Origin: Hofstenia miamia
Lineage: Eukaryota; Xenacoelomorpha; Acoela
Direction of reading: 5' to 3'
NCBI GenBank assembly: GCA_004352715.1
Contig: SCFE01000013.1
Span: 2,034,694-2,098,693, forward strand
DNA: 64,000 nucleotides
This document shows, piece by piece, positions 31,607 to 43,316 of the stretch (its first letter is position 1; each line of letters opens with the position of its first letter). The notes under the pieces are model-generated. The model did no database searches, was not told the origin of the DNA, and saw nothing but the letters and a program-made list of their open reading frames with translations. Made by a program: the position numbers and the translations under genes.

Positions 31607-34328
31607 TTAAAATATTTTGTAGTATTTCTGATATAGCTGTATACCTTTGATTCCTATCATTAGCATCATTTGCGCATCAGCCTTACTTGTGTGGGCTAAG
31701 TCTTCTCTGATCCAGTTGTATGGGTAGAAAAACATGAATACTTTTCTTAAGCTATGAGTATTTGCCATATCCTTATAAAAGAAACTGATGTTGTCTCTTA
31801 CTTCTTGTTCACTGATTTCATTTGGATTGGTTTTGTTAATATGCATCATTGTTACAATTTCAACTCTCTTTATTACATCATAGTAGCAGTACTTTCTCTC
31901 CTATATGTCTGTCCACACAATGTCATTTACTCCAGAGAATAGCATTATTGCTTTTGGAGTGTGGCTTTCTATCTCTTTTCTCAGATTTTGTAGTTGTAAG
32001 TTGATAGGTTTTCCTTTTGTATACAGTTCATATGGTGTTATTGTTCCTTCAATGTATACCCTCTCTCTATTATCATTCTTCAGCATTATTTCTTTCAATT
32101 TCTTGTAGTCATCACATTCTACTATAGCTTTTGCCTTCTTTTCCATATTTGCATATGACTTGTATTTGTGCAAGAAGGTTTTCACAACTCTAATCTCATT
32201 TGGCAGTCTCAACCATGGGAGGACCATTGGTATTGCAACTGTTTCTGGCAGTGTGCAGATTAGGATTTTCATTTCAATCTGTCTTTCTATGTTTGGGTAT
32301 GAGCCTTCTTTGGTTGGTGCTGTTGCTAAGCCTATTGTCACAGGGTAATTCATTTTTGCTTCTGAGATGGTGTTCCAGAATGCCTGTGTGAGTCCCCTTT
32401 TGCTTAATTTTAATCATATTTTGTCTCTGATGTCTATTCTTGCTGTTGTGCATTTGATGTCTACTGCTAACTGATTATATGGTTTTAGCAATTCTTCCAG
32501 TTCAGTCTTCCTGAATGCTTCTGTAAACATTAGCTTCATTGTTGCCACCATTTGCTGTTCCCTAATATTTTGAAAGTTTCTTTCTTTAATCTCTCTGGTT
32601 TCCTGAGTTACTTTTATTTCAACTAGGAACCTTTCATTGTCAGTATCAATCCACTCTATTGTTCTTGCTGGGCTCACTTCTCCCCACTTCTCTATATTTA
32701 TTCTATCAATCATTTGCTGTATTTTAGGAGACAATAGTAACTGTTAGGATGTTAGCAATTCCTCCTCTTCCCTCTTCTCTCTCTGTGTTTTTGTTACCAT
32801 TTCACAAACTTCCACTGGTTCCATTATTCCTCCTTTTTTCATCATTTCTGCACTCTCTATTATTTTTGTAAATGTGCAGCATGGGCTGTCTCATTTGTAT
32901 CTCTCCATTTCTTTTTTGAGGGTTTTCTGCACATTTTTTCATATTGCTATTCTCCTTATTTCTTCTGTGCTTATCAGTTTCAATTTAATAATTTTTCTTG
33001 TGGTTATTCACAGTTGATTTTCCATCTGCCTCAGCCGTGTTTCTGATGTTGCTCCCCACATATATTTTTTCATTGGCTCCTTGAATATTGTAATTTTGCT
33101 TGGGCATATCCCCTTCTTGTTGGCCATATCTACTATCAACATTTTCCCAATCAGGCTCTCATTCATGATCATGCAACTGAGTATCTTCTCCATTGTTTGT
33201 ACTGATTTTACTGATTTATTTGGTGAATCCAACCTTTTGATGTGGCCTTTCAGCAACCAGTTCTTTGTTTGTGTGTTAATTGGGGCTAATGCTATTTCAA
33301 ATCTCTTTGCTTTCATTAGCTTGTGTCTGATGTGCCATGAAATGGGGAGTTTTACTTCTGTATCTTCTGTCATAAATATTGCTAGTATCTATGCTGTTGT
33401 TCTAAAGCAGATTTCCAGTGCATTCTTTTCTGCAAATATTAGCTGTTTCAAATCCTTTTTCATGTGTAGTTCATAGGCTTTGTTCACTTCTGTTAGTACC
33501 ATTTCTACCAATTTGTGGAACTTACATGATGGCGCCTTGATCTTTGTTTCTGGCTCTCCTCCACTTTCTGTTGCAGTTTCATATTCGTCCATACTTTCTG
33601 AATCTGTTGTAGGTGTTCTTAAAGTTGTGTTAAACTGCATTTTATAAATAACATGTTGGCTTTTTCTATGCCATCTGTGTCTGCCATCATTTCAATTGTT
33701 TTAGTCTGTTTGTAGAGGTTGACTGCAATGCATGGATCCACCATTATTCTGTATATCTGTGCCCAATAGTCTATTGGAAAATCAAATCAGATTAATTCAT
33801 GGATGGTTGTGCCTATTGATGTTTTCTCCCAAGGGAAAATATTCTCCATTTGCATGCATGCATCTTGTAGATGTTCTGGAATGGTATTGATTGTTGACCT
33901 CATGATTATTACTACTCTCACTTTTGTACTTTCACCATTCATAGTGTTTGATCAATGTTTTTCTCCAAGTTTTTTGTATATTCTTTTTCTTTCAACATGT
34001 GTATAATCATGAGGTTTTCTTTGTCCATGTTTATTTCCGGAATTTCTGCTATTTTATCCTTGTATGCCATTATTGCTTATGTTGTTTCAAACATGAAGTC
34101 TTTGTCAAATACAATGTGTACCATGCTTTGAATATATGGCCTTTCTAATGTTTCATTCATTTCCTGTGGGTAGCTGATAATCACATTTGGCAGATTTCTC
34201 CCTTCAAGTTTTACAACCTTTCTTATGTGAGACTTTGTTTCCAGGGATAGTTTTGCAAATGAATTATGACGCATTTTTGATGTTACTATGAAGTATGATT
34301 GTAACATTTCTCCATTGATTTTAGACAT
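31607..34328 (-). pseudogene. Family A ORF3: large extra ORF downstream of integrase, unknown function, broken
   Basis: Seen as consecutive minus-strand frames 34328-34077, 34070 to about 33780, 33640-33389, 33373-33008, 32734-32414, 32353-31901 and 31849-31607, separated by stops and frame changes but with even coding character, giving about 900 codons. It is rich in Lys, Glu, Met and Ile, has no transmembrane helix or signal peptide that I can see, and so does not look like an envelope gene. Part of it (M-A-Y-K-D-K-I-A-E-I-P-E-I-N and the segment before it) resembles the ORF at 50251-50892 in family B. The fragment 32353-31901 includes a P-K-A-I-M-L-F-S-G-V-N-D motif. Function unknown; it occupies the position where env-like or accessory ORFs occur in some Ty3/gypsy elements. 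Confidence 0.6.
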
Positions 34329-34336
34329 GTGTCTTT

Positions 34337-34900
34337 CTCTCTCTTTAGATCATACTGTTCTCTCCAAGGTAGTCTCTGAGGAGGCATGTAGCTGGGTCAT
34401 CTGTAATGGTAATCTGCTGGTGCTCAGTTCACAGTCCATGGGCTGTGAATCTGTGCTGATAGTTTCTACTGATTCACCCTTAAATCAGTTCACAGTTACT
34501 CCTATTGACACTTGACCAGTTGTGGTTCCAGTGGGGATAATGTCAGCCTTTAATCACTTTTGTATCTCCATGGTTCTTCCACTACTTACACCTTCCTCTG
34601 GAACTCCTAGTGTCTCACCACCCTTGAATCAGTATCTTGGACACTTGGAAGGAAAGTTGTGCAGCTGTGCACCAGTTTTCTGCGTGCCCTTGAATTGGCA
34701 GTGCAGATCCCTGGTGGGAGAGGCTCTTTGTCCATTGGTCTCCCTGCCCTTGAATCAGCTTTGGGGACTACTAGGACGCCTTCTCACTCTATGTCATTGG
34801 TTCATCAGTTCTTTGTTCTCGTCCCTTCTGCCCTTGAGTTGCCATCTGGTTTGAGAACTTCTTCAAACTCTCCTTCTCCTGTTCATGGTCAAGAGCTCCT
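34337..34900 (-). repeat. Coding minisatellite with Q-(L/F)-K-G motif between pol and ORF3
   Basis: On the plus strand the short word CCCTTGAAT or CCCTTGAGT recurs at irregular 40-90 bp spacing (about 34611, 34690, 34747, 34832, and CCCTTAAAT at 34479). On the minus strand this reads Q-F-K-G, Q-L-K-G or a stop-bearing variant, followed by polar sequence. The same motif appears at about 39410-39530 between RT and protease. Confidence 0.6.
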
Positions 34901-36108
34901 CCAGGTGTTGATTCCTGTGCACTCTCTTCTTCAGCAGTGGGTGCATCATTCTCTTCTAGATTCCTAAATTCAGTTAGTAAATTTAAATCCCATATTTCAG
35001 GGTCATATATAGGTTTATTTCTTGTTGTCCTTTGGGGCAGCACTCTCTCTCTATCATGCTATCATCTCTGACGTCCACTGTGAATTCATCATCAAATCCT
35101 TCTTTGTGTAATCTATCTAAATCATACATATCATATATAATTTCATTACCATTAATTCAGCATATTTTGAGTTTGGCGTTCTTGTCTATCTTTGTCTCTT
35201 TGATGTCCACTGTTGCTCTCTTCAAGTTTTGAAAACGTAACAGTCTATTATTGTTTAACATATATTCATTATTTGATAGTGTTTGTGTTATCATGTGGGG
35301 GCTGGAACATACTGTTTTCAACTTCCAGACTTGGTTTGTGTCTGTGAGTTTGATCAGTGTGAACACATATACCTTATNGAAGGAAAGTTGTGCAGCTGTG
35401 CACCAGTTTTCTGCGTGCCCTTGAATTGGCAGTGCAGATCCCTGGTGGGAGAGGCTCTTTGTCCATTGGTCTCCCTGCCCTTGAATCAGCTTTGGGGACA
35501 ACTAGGACGCCTTCTCACTCTATGTCGTCTATTTGTTGGTTCCACATTCTCATTCCTTCTGCCCTTGAGTTGCCATCTGGTTTGAGAACTTCTTCAAACT
35601 CTCCTTCTCCTGTTCATGGTCAAGAGCTCCTCCAGGTGTTGATTCCTGTGCACTCTCTTCTTCAGCAGTGGGTGCATCATTCTCTTCTAGATTCCTAAAT
35701 TCAGTTAGTAAATTTAAATCCCATATTTCAGGGTCATATATAGGTTTATTTCTTGTTGTCCTTTGGGGCAGCACTCTCTCTCTATCATGCTATCATCTCT
35801 GACGTCCACTGTGAATTCATCATCAAATCCTTCTTTGTGTAATCTATCTAAATCATACATATCATATATAATTTCATTACCATTAATTCAGCATATTTTG
35901 AGTTTGGCGTTCTTGTCTATCTTTGTCTCTTTGATGTCCACTGTTGCTCTCTTCAAGTTTTGAAAACGTAACAGTCTATTATTGTTTAACATATATTCAT
36001 TATTTGATAGTGTTTGTGTTATCATGTGGGGGCTGGAACATACTGTTTTCAACTTCCAGACTTGGTTTGTGTCTGTGAGTTTGATCAGTGTGAACACATA
36101 TACCTTAT
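34648..36108. repeat. 730-bp near-identical direct duplication across a single n
   Basis: 34648-35377 and 35379-36108 are nearly identical, separated only by the n at 35378. They differ mainly in one block of about 35 bp (around 34793 and 35524). The n at the exact border suggests an assembly join of overlapping contigs or two alleles, not a real tandem repeat. Confidence 0.85.
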
Positions 36109-36116
36109 CTCTTATT

Positions 36117-37207
36117 TTATGTGCATGACTGTAGATTTTTTTTATTATAAATACACTGCTGTTTCACTGCTGATTTTTTTGTGTTGTGGCAAATTGTTTT
36201 GTGGATTCCTGTGATCTGGTTCTTCAGTTGCTTCATGTATTCATTATCCAATTTTTCACTATAGTTAGTGTATTGCACTGATAGCAGTGTCACTGCTTCT
36301 CTTCCAAACATTGCCTTGAATGGAGAGATTCCCATCATTGCATGTACTGATGTATTGTAATTGTATTCAATCATCTCAATGACTTCTTTCCATGTGTTTC
36401 TCCCTATTCTTAATGTTGCTACTCTGATTAACTTGATTAGTGTTCAATTAAGTTGATCCACTTCTCCATTGGCTTGTGGATGGTATGCTGTCATTCATTC
36501 ACTTGCAATCTCCAGGAGTTTTGCCATGTCTTGGAAAAGTCCACTCTCAAATTGGGGCCCCTTATCTGTTATGATTGTTTCCATTCTTTAAATACTAGTT
36601 CTGCTGTGGTTTCTGCTGTGGTGTTCTTCATTGGGACCATCCTGGCATATTTTGTAAAATTGTCTACCATCACTAGTAGATATTGATAGCCTTCTGCGTC
36701 CTTCAACAACATTTCTAGATCTATGTGGACTATCTCATTTGGTTGTGTTGCGATGATTTTCTCCAGTGGTGCCCTTTGCATTGGAAAATGTTGTTTGTTG
36801 TGTAAAAGGCATGTTGTGCACTTATTGATAATGTCTTTGGTAACTTTCCTCATGGCTGTTGTTATGAACCTTGCATTGAAGGTTTTTTCTGTCTGTGTGA
36901 TTCCCAGGTGTCCCTTCTCATGTATCTTCCTTATCAATTCTCTTTTAAAATAGTCAGGTATTGCAATCTGGTTGTTGCTGGCTTCAACATATAGCAATCC
37001 ATTTTTGTTTATCTTCCACTTATAATGTTCATAGTATCCTGCTGTTAGTTTTGACAATGTTGTCCGAGGTTCTTTTATCTTTTTTATGATTTTGCTGAGG
37101 ATTATATTGTCTCTCTGTTTGTCCACTATTTCTTTTTCAGATATTTCTTCCCTCATTAGTATTGGTAGCATGGTTTGACCTTTTTTGTCCACGTTTATTT
37201 CTGGCAA
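36117..37207 (-). pseudogene. Family A integrase
   Basis: Frame 37207-36569 contains the zinc-binding H-x-H..C-x2-C module (I-H-E-K-G-H-L-G and K-C-T-T-C) and the start of the catalytic core with the first acidic residue in V-H-I-D-L-E and the usual V-M-V-D-N-F-T-K-Y. After a frameshift at about 36569 the core continues with I-T-D-K-G-P-Q-F-E (second Asp); the third acidic position reads N-G-E-V-D-Q-L-N, Asp where Glu is expected. The tail (36374-36117) has the G-I-S-P-F-K-A-M-F-G-R-E segment. Stops and the frameshift make it inactive. It joins RT and RNase H upstream as a pol polyprotein. Confidence 0.85.
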
Positions 37208-37771
37208 GCCTTCATATTCAGTGTGTGGTAAAAATGAAACTGTTTTTTCTCTCCATCTATTTTTACTGTGTCTCTCTGATATTCTGGTAGCAATGTCCAG
37301 AAGTCTGCATTGTTATGTAGGGTGCCTTTCCTATGCTTGATTGTGAATGTGAACTCATTCAAATATTCTATCCATTGTAACACTATTCCAGACTTGTCTC
37401 CTGAAAACTTCTTCAACCATGCCAATCCACTGTTGTCTGTATGTACCCTGAATTCCCTGCCAACCAGGAAGTGTTGAAATTTTTTTCATACTTTCAATTA
37501 GTGCCAGCATCTCCACTTTAATAGATCCATAGTTTTCTTTGCTTGCTCTCAACTTTCAACTGAAAAATTGAATGGGACTTCCTTCCCGTTTTTCATTTGT
37601 CCCAACATGGCCCCAATCGCCACTTGGGTCGCAATCCAGTATAAATTGTTCATCATAGTCCATTGTGTTAAGTGATGGTAGTTTTGCTAATTCTTCTTTG
37701 ATGTTGTCTAATTCTTCCTGTTCCTGCCAGGTCCATACAAATGGTACTGATTTCCTCATTAATCTGGTCAT
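37195..37771 (-). pseudogene. Family A RNase H
   Basis: 37771-37556 holds the end of the RT connection (S-L-N-T-M-D-Y-D-E-Q) and the first RNase H acidic region L-D-C-D-P-S-G-D. 37552-37355 has K-E-N-Y-G-S-I-K-V-E-M-L-A (the conserved Glu) and a frameshift; 37425-37195 continues with W-L-K-K-F-S-G-D and K-H-R-K-G-T-L-H-N-N-A-D-F, the usual H-x-N-A-D end. Split by a stop and a frameshift. Confidence 0.82.
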
Positions 37772-39387
37772 CCTTGCTGTCTTTCCAGCTATGCTTGGGA
37801 TGAAGGTTCTGTATTAGTTGAAGAATCCCATTATCCTCTGTATATCCGTCTTGTTATTAGGCTTTTCTATTTTACAGATCATTTCTCTGGCATTGTCCTT
37901 TATGCATATCCTGCCTTTCTCTATCATTTGTCCTAGAAATACTATTTTCTCTTTGAGAATGTCACATTTGTTCCCATTGATCAGAAGTCCTGTGTTCTCC
38001 AATATTGTTAATGTTCTTTCCAATTTTTTCAGATGTTCTTAGATTGTGTAATTAGTTAATATGATATATAGGCATCAACTCCTTCCTCAATTCTATATGT
38101 CTTGTTTTTCAGCACTTTAATAATACACCTCTGGAAGGTTGCTGGTGCATTACACAGTCTGAACGCCATATACATCCATTCATATAGCCCATAAGAGGTT
38201 ATGAATGCTGTCTTCTCAATATCATCCCCTTCCATCTTTACCTGTCAGTAGGCTTTGCATAAATCTAGTGTTGTAAAGTATTTATGCTTACTGGCTTTGT
38301 AGAGCATGTCTTCTATCTGTGGTAGAGGATATGAATCCTTTTTTGTCACCTTGTTTAATTTGCAGAAATCTCTGCATAGGCAATACTTGTCTCCCTGCTT
38401 TATGAATACTGTTGGTGCAGCATATAGGCTCTCACTTGGGCAGATCATTTTGTTGTTCATTAGTTCCTCCAGTATGTGATTGTATTCATCTTTCCACTGT
38501 TCAGGTACCCTTCTGACTTGTAGCTTAATCAGTTTGTCCATTGTTGTAACTATTCTATGTTTTTCACTACTGCTTGCTCCACACTTATTTCTCCATAGTT
38601 GAATATATGTTTGTGTTTCTCCAACAATTCCCATAATTGCGTAATCACCTGTTCTTCAAAAGTGTGGGTAGTCTTTGATGCTTATTTCAGGTGTTCTGTA
38701 TGTGTCCTCTTCTTCTGCTTTTGTCCCTATGCCCTTGANAAATTGTTCATCATAGTCCATTGTGTTAAGTGATGGTAGTTTTGCTAATTCTTCTTTGATG
38801 TTGTCTAATTCTTCCTGTTCCTGCCAGGTCCATACAAATGGTACTGATTTCCTCATTAATCTGGTCATCCTTGCTGTCTTTCCAGCTATGCTTGGGATGA
38901 AGGTTCTGTATTAGTTGAAGAATCCCATTATCCTCTGTATATCCGTCTTGTTATTAGGCTTTTCTATTTTACAGATCATTTCTCTGGCATTGTCCTTTAT
39001 GCATATCCTGCCTTTCTCTATCATTTGTCCTAGAAATACTATTTTCTCTTTGAGAATGTCACATTTGTTCCCATTGATCAGAAGTCCTGTGTTCTCCAAT
39101 ATTGTTAATGTTCTTTCCAATTTTTTCAGATGTTCTTAGATTGTGTAATTAGTTAATATGATATATAGGCATCAACTCCTTCCTCAATTCTATATGTCTT
39201 GTTTTTCAGCACTTTAATAATACACCTCTGGAAGGTTGCTGGTGCATTACACAGTCTGAACGCCATATACATCCATTCATATAGCCCATAAGAGGTTATG
39301 AATGCTGTCTTCTCAATATCATCCCCTTCCATCTTTACCTGTCAGTAGGCTTTGCATAAATCTAGTGTTGTAAAGTATTTATGCTTA
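37643..39387. repeat. 648-bp direct duplication around a single n
   Basis: 37643-38290 recurs as 38740-39387, starting just after the n at 38739. The copies look identical. The unit holds RT thumb and palm sequence, so pol appears to contain part of RT twice. Best read as an assembly join. Confidence 0.85.
37814..38634 (-). pseudogene. Family A reverse transcriptase
   Basis: 38634-38245 holds the fingers and palm start: A-A-P-T-V-F-I-K-Q, Y-C-L-C-R-D-F-C-K-L-N, Y-P-L-P-Q-I-E-D-M-L and T-T-L-D-L-C-K-A-Y with the first catalytic Asp. 38200-38040 should hold Y-x-D-D but reads A-Y-I-S-Y followed by a stop, so the core motif is lost. 38023-37814 is the thumb, with V-F-L-G-Q-M-I and I-M-G-F-F-N. 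Order and motifs are Ty3/gypsy type. The region is partly repeated at 38740-39387. Confidence 0.85.
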
Positions 39388-39399
39388 CTGTCTTCTTCT

Positions 39400-39791
39400 G
39401 CTTTTGTCCCTATGCCCTTGAGTTGGCCTTTGGGAGTACTTGCAACTTTGATGGTGTTCATCCACTCACCCTTGAGTTGGCCATGTGGAGTACTATCTGT
39501 TTTCATTTGCAAGTCCTTGAGTTGACCATGCAAATTACTCACTCCATCATCGTCTCCTATTGCCTTCCAGATGAGTCTGATGTTTGATTTGATGTACTTC
39601 CCATATATTCTTACTTGAGATTTCTTTAGATTAACATTCTGATTCGTAGCATTAACAATTGGTATTCTTCCCTTCCCATGCTTAACTGTACAGATGCTAG
39701 ACGGCATTGATACTCTTTTGGTGTTAATGCCTTTGTTATCATATAGCATTATATCAGCCGTTATTGCATCCTCTGTTTCAATTGTGTGCAT
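39400..39791 (-). pseudogene. Family A protease-RT linker with G-Q-L-K-G repeats
   Basis: Frame from 39791. The upstream part (I-E-T-E-D-A-I-T-A-D-I-M-L-Y and on) is collinear with 47160-47427 of the plus copy. Then come repeats H-G-Q-L-K-D, H-G-Q-L-K-G and K-G-Q-L-K-G spaced about 17-22 residues. It is fused to RT sequence at 39387 only because of the duplicated block there. Confidence 0.6.
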
Positions 39792-39830
39792 CTTCCATTG
39801 GTGCGGCTGTAAATGGATGTCTTCTGTAAT

Positions 39831-40286
39831 TCAAATGTAATTGTTTTTATTCCCTTGTTCTTCTTTGATTTCCATTTCTTCCTCTCTCACCTTTATAGTT
39901 CTGTTAGCATAGTTGATGACACATTCATTCTTTGTCAAAAAATCGTCACCTAAGATGACTTCATATGGCAACAAATTGTTATGTGTGTCAACCACCACCA
40001 AAGACTGCTCAAATGTTGTATTAGCAATTCTCATCTGCACTGCATTTATAATTCCTTTCATGTCAATATATTCTCCTGATGCATTAATTAGTCTCTTATT
40101 GCAGCTGTTCAAATCTTCCTGTTTACACCCTTGCTTTGTAGCACATTCATCAGTGATTATCGATGTTGTTGCTCCAGTGTTGATTGTTGCTTTAGTCATT
40201 ACTCCATTGATTGCTATCATTATTGTATTTATTGTATCAAGATTCTTCAGGATCATTATCAATGCACAGTTTTTAGGAGTCAGCAT
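39831..40286 (-). pseudogene. Family A aspartic protease with N-T-G instead of D-T-G
   Basis: Retropepsin fold elements are visible: A-T-I-N-T-G-A-T-T-S-I-I at the active site, E-V-I-L-G-D-D-F-L-T-K as the flap/second half (I-L-G-x-D-F-L), and I-N-Y-A-N-R-T-I-K. The catalytic Asp is Asn (AAC codon). The plus-strand copy at 46660 has the same Asn, while family B at 57438-56944 keeps D-T-G. The frame is otherwise open over 151 codons. Role in the live ancestor: cut the Gag-Pol polyprotein. Confidence 0.8.
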
Positions 40287-40291
40287 TCTAC

Positions 40292-41915
40292 CTAGTTTTC
40301 CAACTCCTCATTGGTTGGCAAGACTTCATCCATGTCATCCTCTATTTGCAGTACATCTTCCTCGTCATAGTATGCTTCTTTATCTCTGATTACATTTATT
40401 TGATTTGGGCAATCTGGTTTTTGTGGCCTTTTTGTCCACAGCCATAACACTTGATGTTGTTCTCTTTCACCTTTCTGGTTTTCCATCTTTTCCTTTTACT
40501 TTTATGATTTTTTTTGGTTTTGTTTCATTATAGGTTTTATTTGGGATGTGTGGTTTGAGGTGGTTATTCCTCCATGTAGACCCATCTCTGTGCCATGCAG
40601 CCTTTTCATATATTCCTGTGTTATTCTCAATGGTTGCTTGTATGTTGACCACCTTTCTAATCATTCTTTCAAGTTTGTCATCTACATTGCATTTGATCTC
40701 AAACTGTGTCCTAATGCTTTCAGGCATTCCTTTGCAGATGTGTGAGAACAAATTGTATTTAGAATATCTATTTTCTCTTGAGCTCAGCATAAGCAATCAT
40801 TCAAATATAGTTTCAAATATCATTGGTATTCTTCATTTTTGTCACATTTTGGATAATTTGGTACTGGTTTTTAAAATTTTTGTTTTCATAATAGTTTATG
40901 AAATTACCAATTAGTAGTTCATAATTCCTTTTCATTTCTACATCCAAGAGTAGATAGTGCTGAGAGGCTGCACCTGTTAAATATAAAGGAAGTCTTGTCA
41001 ATTTGAGCTCCTCCATTGTTAACTTGAACATTTGTAACCATTCAGCAAATGTTGGATTGAAGCCATCTACCCTTCCATTGAATTTAGGTAGTGTTGCCTT
41101 GCATGGTATAGTATTGTTAGTTGTTAGTTGCAGTAGAATCGAACTTTTGTACTTGGTTTTCTTGTGATTTTTCACTGTGTCTTCCTCCTGCAGTTGAATT
41201 GTCACTGCCTTTGTGATCTCATTAATAANTTATCATTCCTTTTGTATTGATATATTCTCCTGATGCATTAATTAGNCAAATGTTGGATTGAAGCCATCTA
41301 CCCTTCCATTGAATTTAGGTAGTGTTGCCTTGCATGGTATAGTATTGTTAGTTGTTAGTTGCAGTAGAATCGAACTTTTGTACTTGGTTTTCTTGTGATT
41401 TTTCACTGTGTCTTCCTCCTGCAGTTGAATTGTCACTGCCTTTGTGATCTCATTAATAATTTTTTGTTTTTTGGCATTTGAGTCTTTGTCAGATTCCTCA
41501 TATGCCACTTCTTTGGGAGCTGGTATGTGCACTGCTTGTAACTTGCTCTCTTTTCTTGAGTTGAATTCTATTTCATGGGTTTGCATATTGCTTCTGTTTT
41601 TCCTCTTCTGTCAACTGTAATAGTCTTAATTTGTCTTTCAATTGCTCCAGTTCTCCTGCTTGTAGATCATTATCCTCTATTAACTGTCTGTTTGTCATTT
41701 CTAGTTACTGATTGCCTTTCTGCCATTGTTGATTCTGTTCTAAGTATCTTTTGTTGGACTCTGATAATTTCCACCAAAATATGGTGATGATCATATTGTT
41801 CTGGNATTCTTTTTGGTTTGTAGTGGTCTTCCTTTTGATCATGATTCCAGGATCCTGTTGAGGTGCTTTGGTTTGGTTTTGGGTAATTCTCTCTGTTGAC
41901 TAGTTTATTTTTCAT
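40292..41915 (-). pseudogene. Family A gag (minus copy)
   Basis: Blocks 41915-41670 and 41586-41272 (N-terminal, polar), 41205-40813 (capsid-like, with P-T-F-A-E-W-L-Q-M-F and N-F-I-N-Y-Y-E-N), 40796-40467 and 40486-40292. The last should carry the CCHC zinc knuckle; part remains as K-P-D-C-P-N-Q-I-N but a frameshift breaks it. The n's at 41229, 41276 and 41805 and the repeated 41050-41228/41277-41456 segment mark poor joins. The plus copy at 45707-46654 is collinear. Confidence 0.72.
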
Positions 41916-42010
41916 GTAGCTGTCTGTTGCTTACTTCCACTTTCAGTTTATAGATTCTGTTGTAGTATGTGGTGGTTTCACTGAATGTTTCTTTTAAGAG
42001 TTGCTATTCT

Positions 42011-42028
42011 TGGCTGTCACAGTTGCCA
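42011..42028 (-). promoter_or_regulatory. Putative primer binding site of the minus copy
   Basis: Directly after the LTR end ...TGTTACA (minus strand) comes TGGCAACTGTGACAGCCA. PBSs usually start TGG next to the LTR. The plus copy has TAGTGACTGTGACAGCC in the same place (43317 onward). I cannot name the tRNA. Confidence 0.5.
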
Positions 42029-42183
42029 TGTAACATCCTCTACCAGGCATTATTACAGTTTGTCTTTTGTTACTGCATAACACTAGTCATAGTTTTGCAG
42101 GTAGAGATTTACTCAACTAGAGACTGCTTTGGCTTTGTTTATATTAACACAATGTAACTAGATATGACTGTTCACTATTTAGG
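42029..42183 (-). repeat. Truncated 5' LTR of the minus family A copy
   Basis: Direct-orientation match to the 30230 end of the 3' LTR (TGTAACATCCTCTACCAGGC against TGTAGCAACTTCTACCAGGC), running to CTATTTAGGTGA. It then stops and meets the start of an oppositely oriented full LTR. Only about 155 of about 1150 bp remain. Confidence 0.7.
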
Positions 42184-43316
42184 TGATGGTGTAGCATCAT
42201 CCACATAAAATCTCAAATAAGCTGCAAAATGTCAAGCAGAGGGGATTAAAGTTGAAGAAAAATGATTAAAAAATATTGTAATCAAATCAATTAGAATTAT
42301 TTAGGATTTATTTGTATTATGCAACTAAGAAACAATATGTGTCAAAAAAGAGATATTTGTATCTGTTGATAAAAATACTTTTTGACTAAATGACACTTTC
42401 ATTATTTTCAGCCGCCATCTTGGCAGAAGTTCAAATTTGAATCAACAGGTACTTCTTTTGGAAATACTATAAATAGATTGAAAACCATTGTAAGAGTTTG
42501 ATAAAGAATTTTATTCAGAATTCTTATTTTGTTTCATATTAATGGTTTGATTATTTAATACAATGTCGAGCTAATTGAGCAGTGTTTAGTAGTGGTCTGG
42601 ATACATCACAGGGAACAATTCTAGGGTCTCTGTGCCAGATCATGAAAGTGCACATAGGTTAGGTATAGGGGTTTTCTCTTGATTAGCTGACTAGCATTTC
42701 ATTGTTACATGTACTGAAATAATCAATTGCCAATAAATGGTTGGATGACCAAAACCTAGGAATTATCTTAATATTATTTTAGATCCAAATTAATGACCTA
42801 TAATCAACTGATAAAGTGACCATACATGTAGTAAACTATAAATTTAGGTTAGGAAGTTGTTTGAACTAAATATATTTAAACAAGCCAATATATTTTGGTA
42901 ATGGCTACATGTAATAATTAATGAACAACTAGTAACAAGTCAGGTTGTGAATAGATATAACACTTTCACAAAATAGAGTTTAAGTCGAGTTGTGCTGTGC
43001 CTTGAATATGCACTGAGCTAAAGTAGGGTACACATAAACTGTATCAATTGAGTTGAGATGTGGCACTCAACCATCAGATGGAATAGTGGAACTGGATGTG
43101 GAGATTTGCTTTGGGCAGATGCCCATTAGGAGATTACCACACTTTCTGCATGGCTTTGTAACCTAAATAGTGAATGGTTAATTCTAGGTTACACAAGCTA
43201 ACAGAAGCAACAAGTCAAGCAGTGTGCAACAAGTAAATCCTTACCCACAATAACACAACTAATATTATACAGTAACAGTAGATGAACAGTGATAATGCCT
43301 GGTAGAGGATGTTACA
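42184..43316 (+). repeat. 5' LTR of the plus-strand family A copy
   Basis: About 1.13 kb, starting TGATGGTGTAGCATCATCC and ending AGAGGATGTTACA. It is the reverse complement, block for block, of 30230-31376, including AGCCGCCATCTTGGCAGAAG at 42411. Followed by a PBS-like sequence and gag. Confidence 0.75.

Noticed and set aside
33081-33476. Plus-strand hydrophobic ORFs across 31.4-40.9 kb
   Set aside because: Antisense shadows of the minus-strand retroelement; the minus frames carry RT, integrase, protease and gag motifs.
31607-34328. An envelope gene making the element retrovirus-like
   Set aside because: No signal peptide, membrane helix or furin-like site is visible in any fragment.
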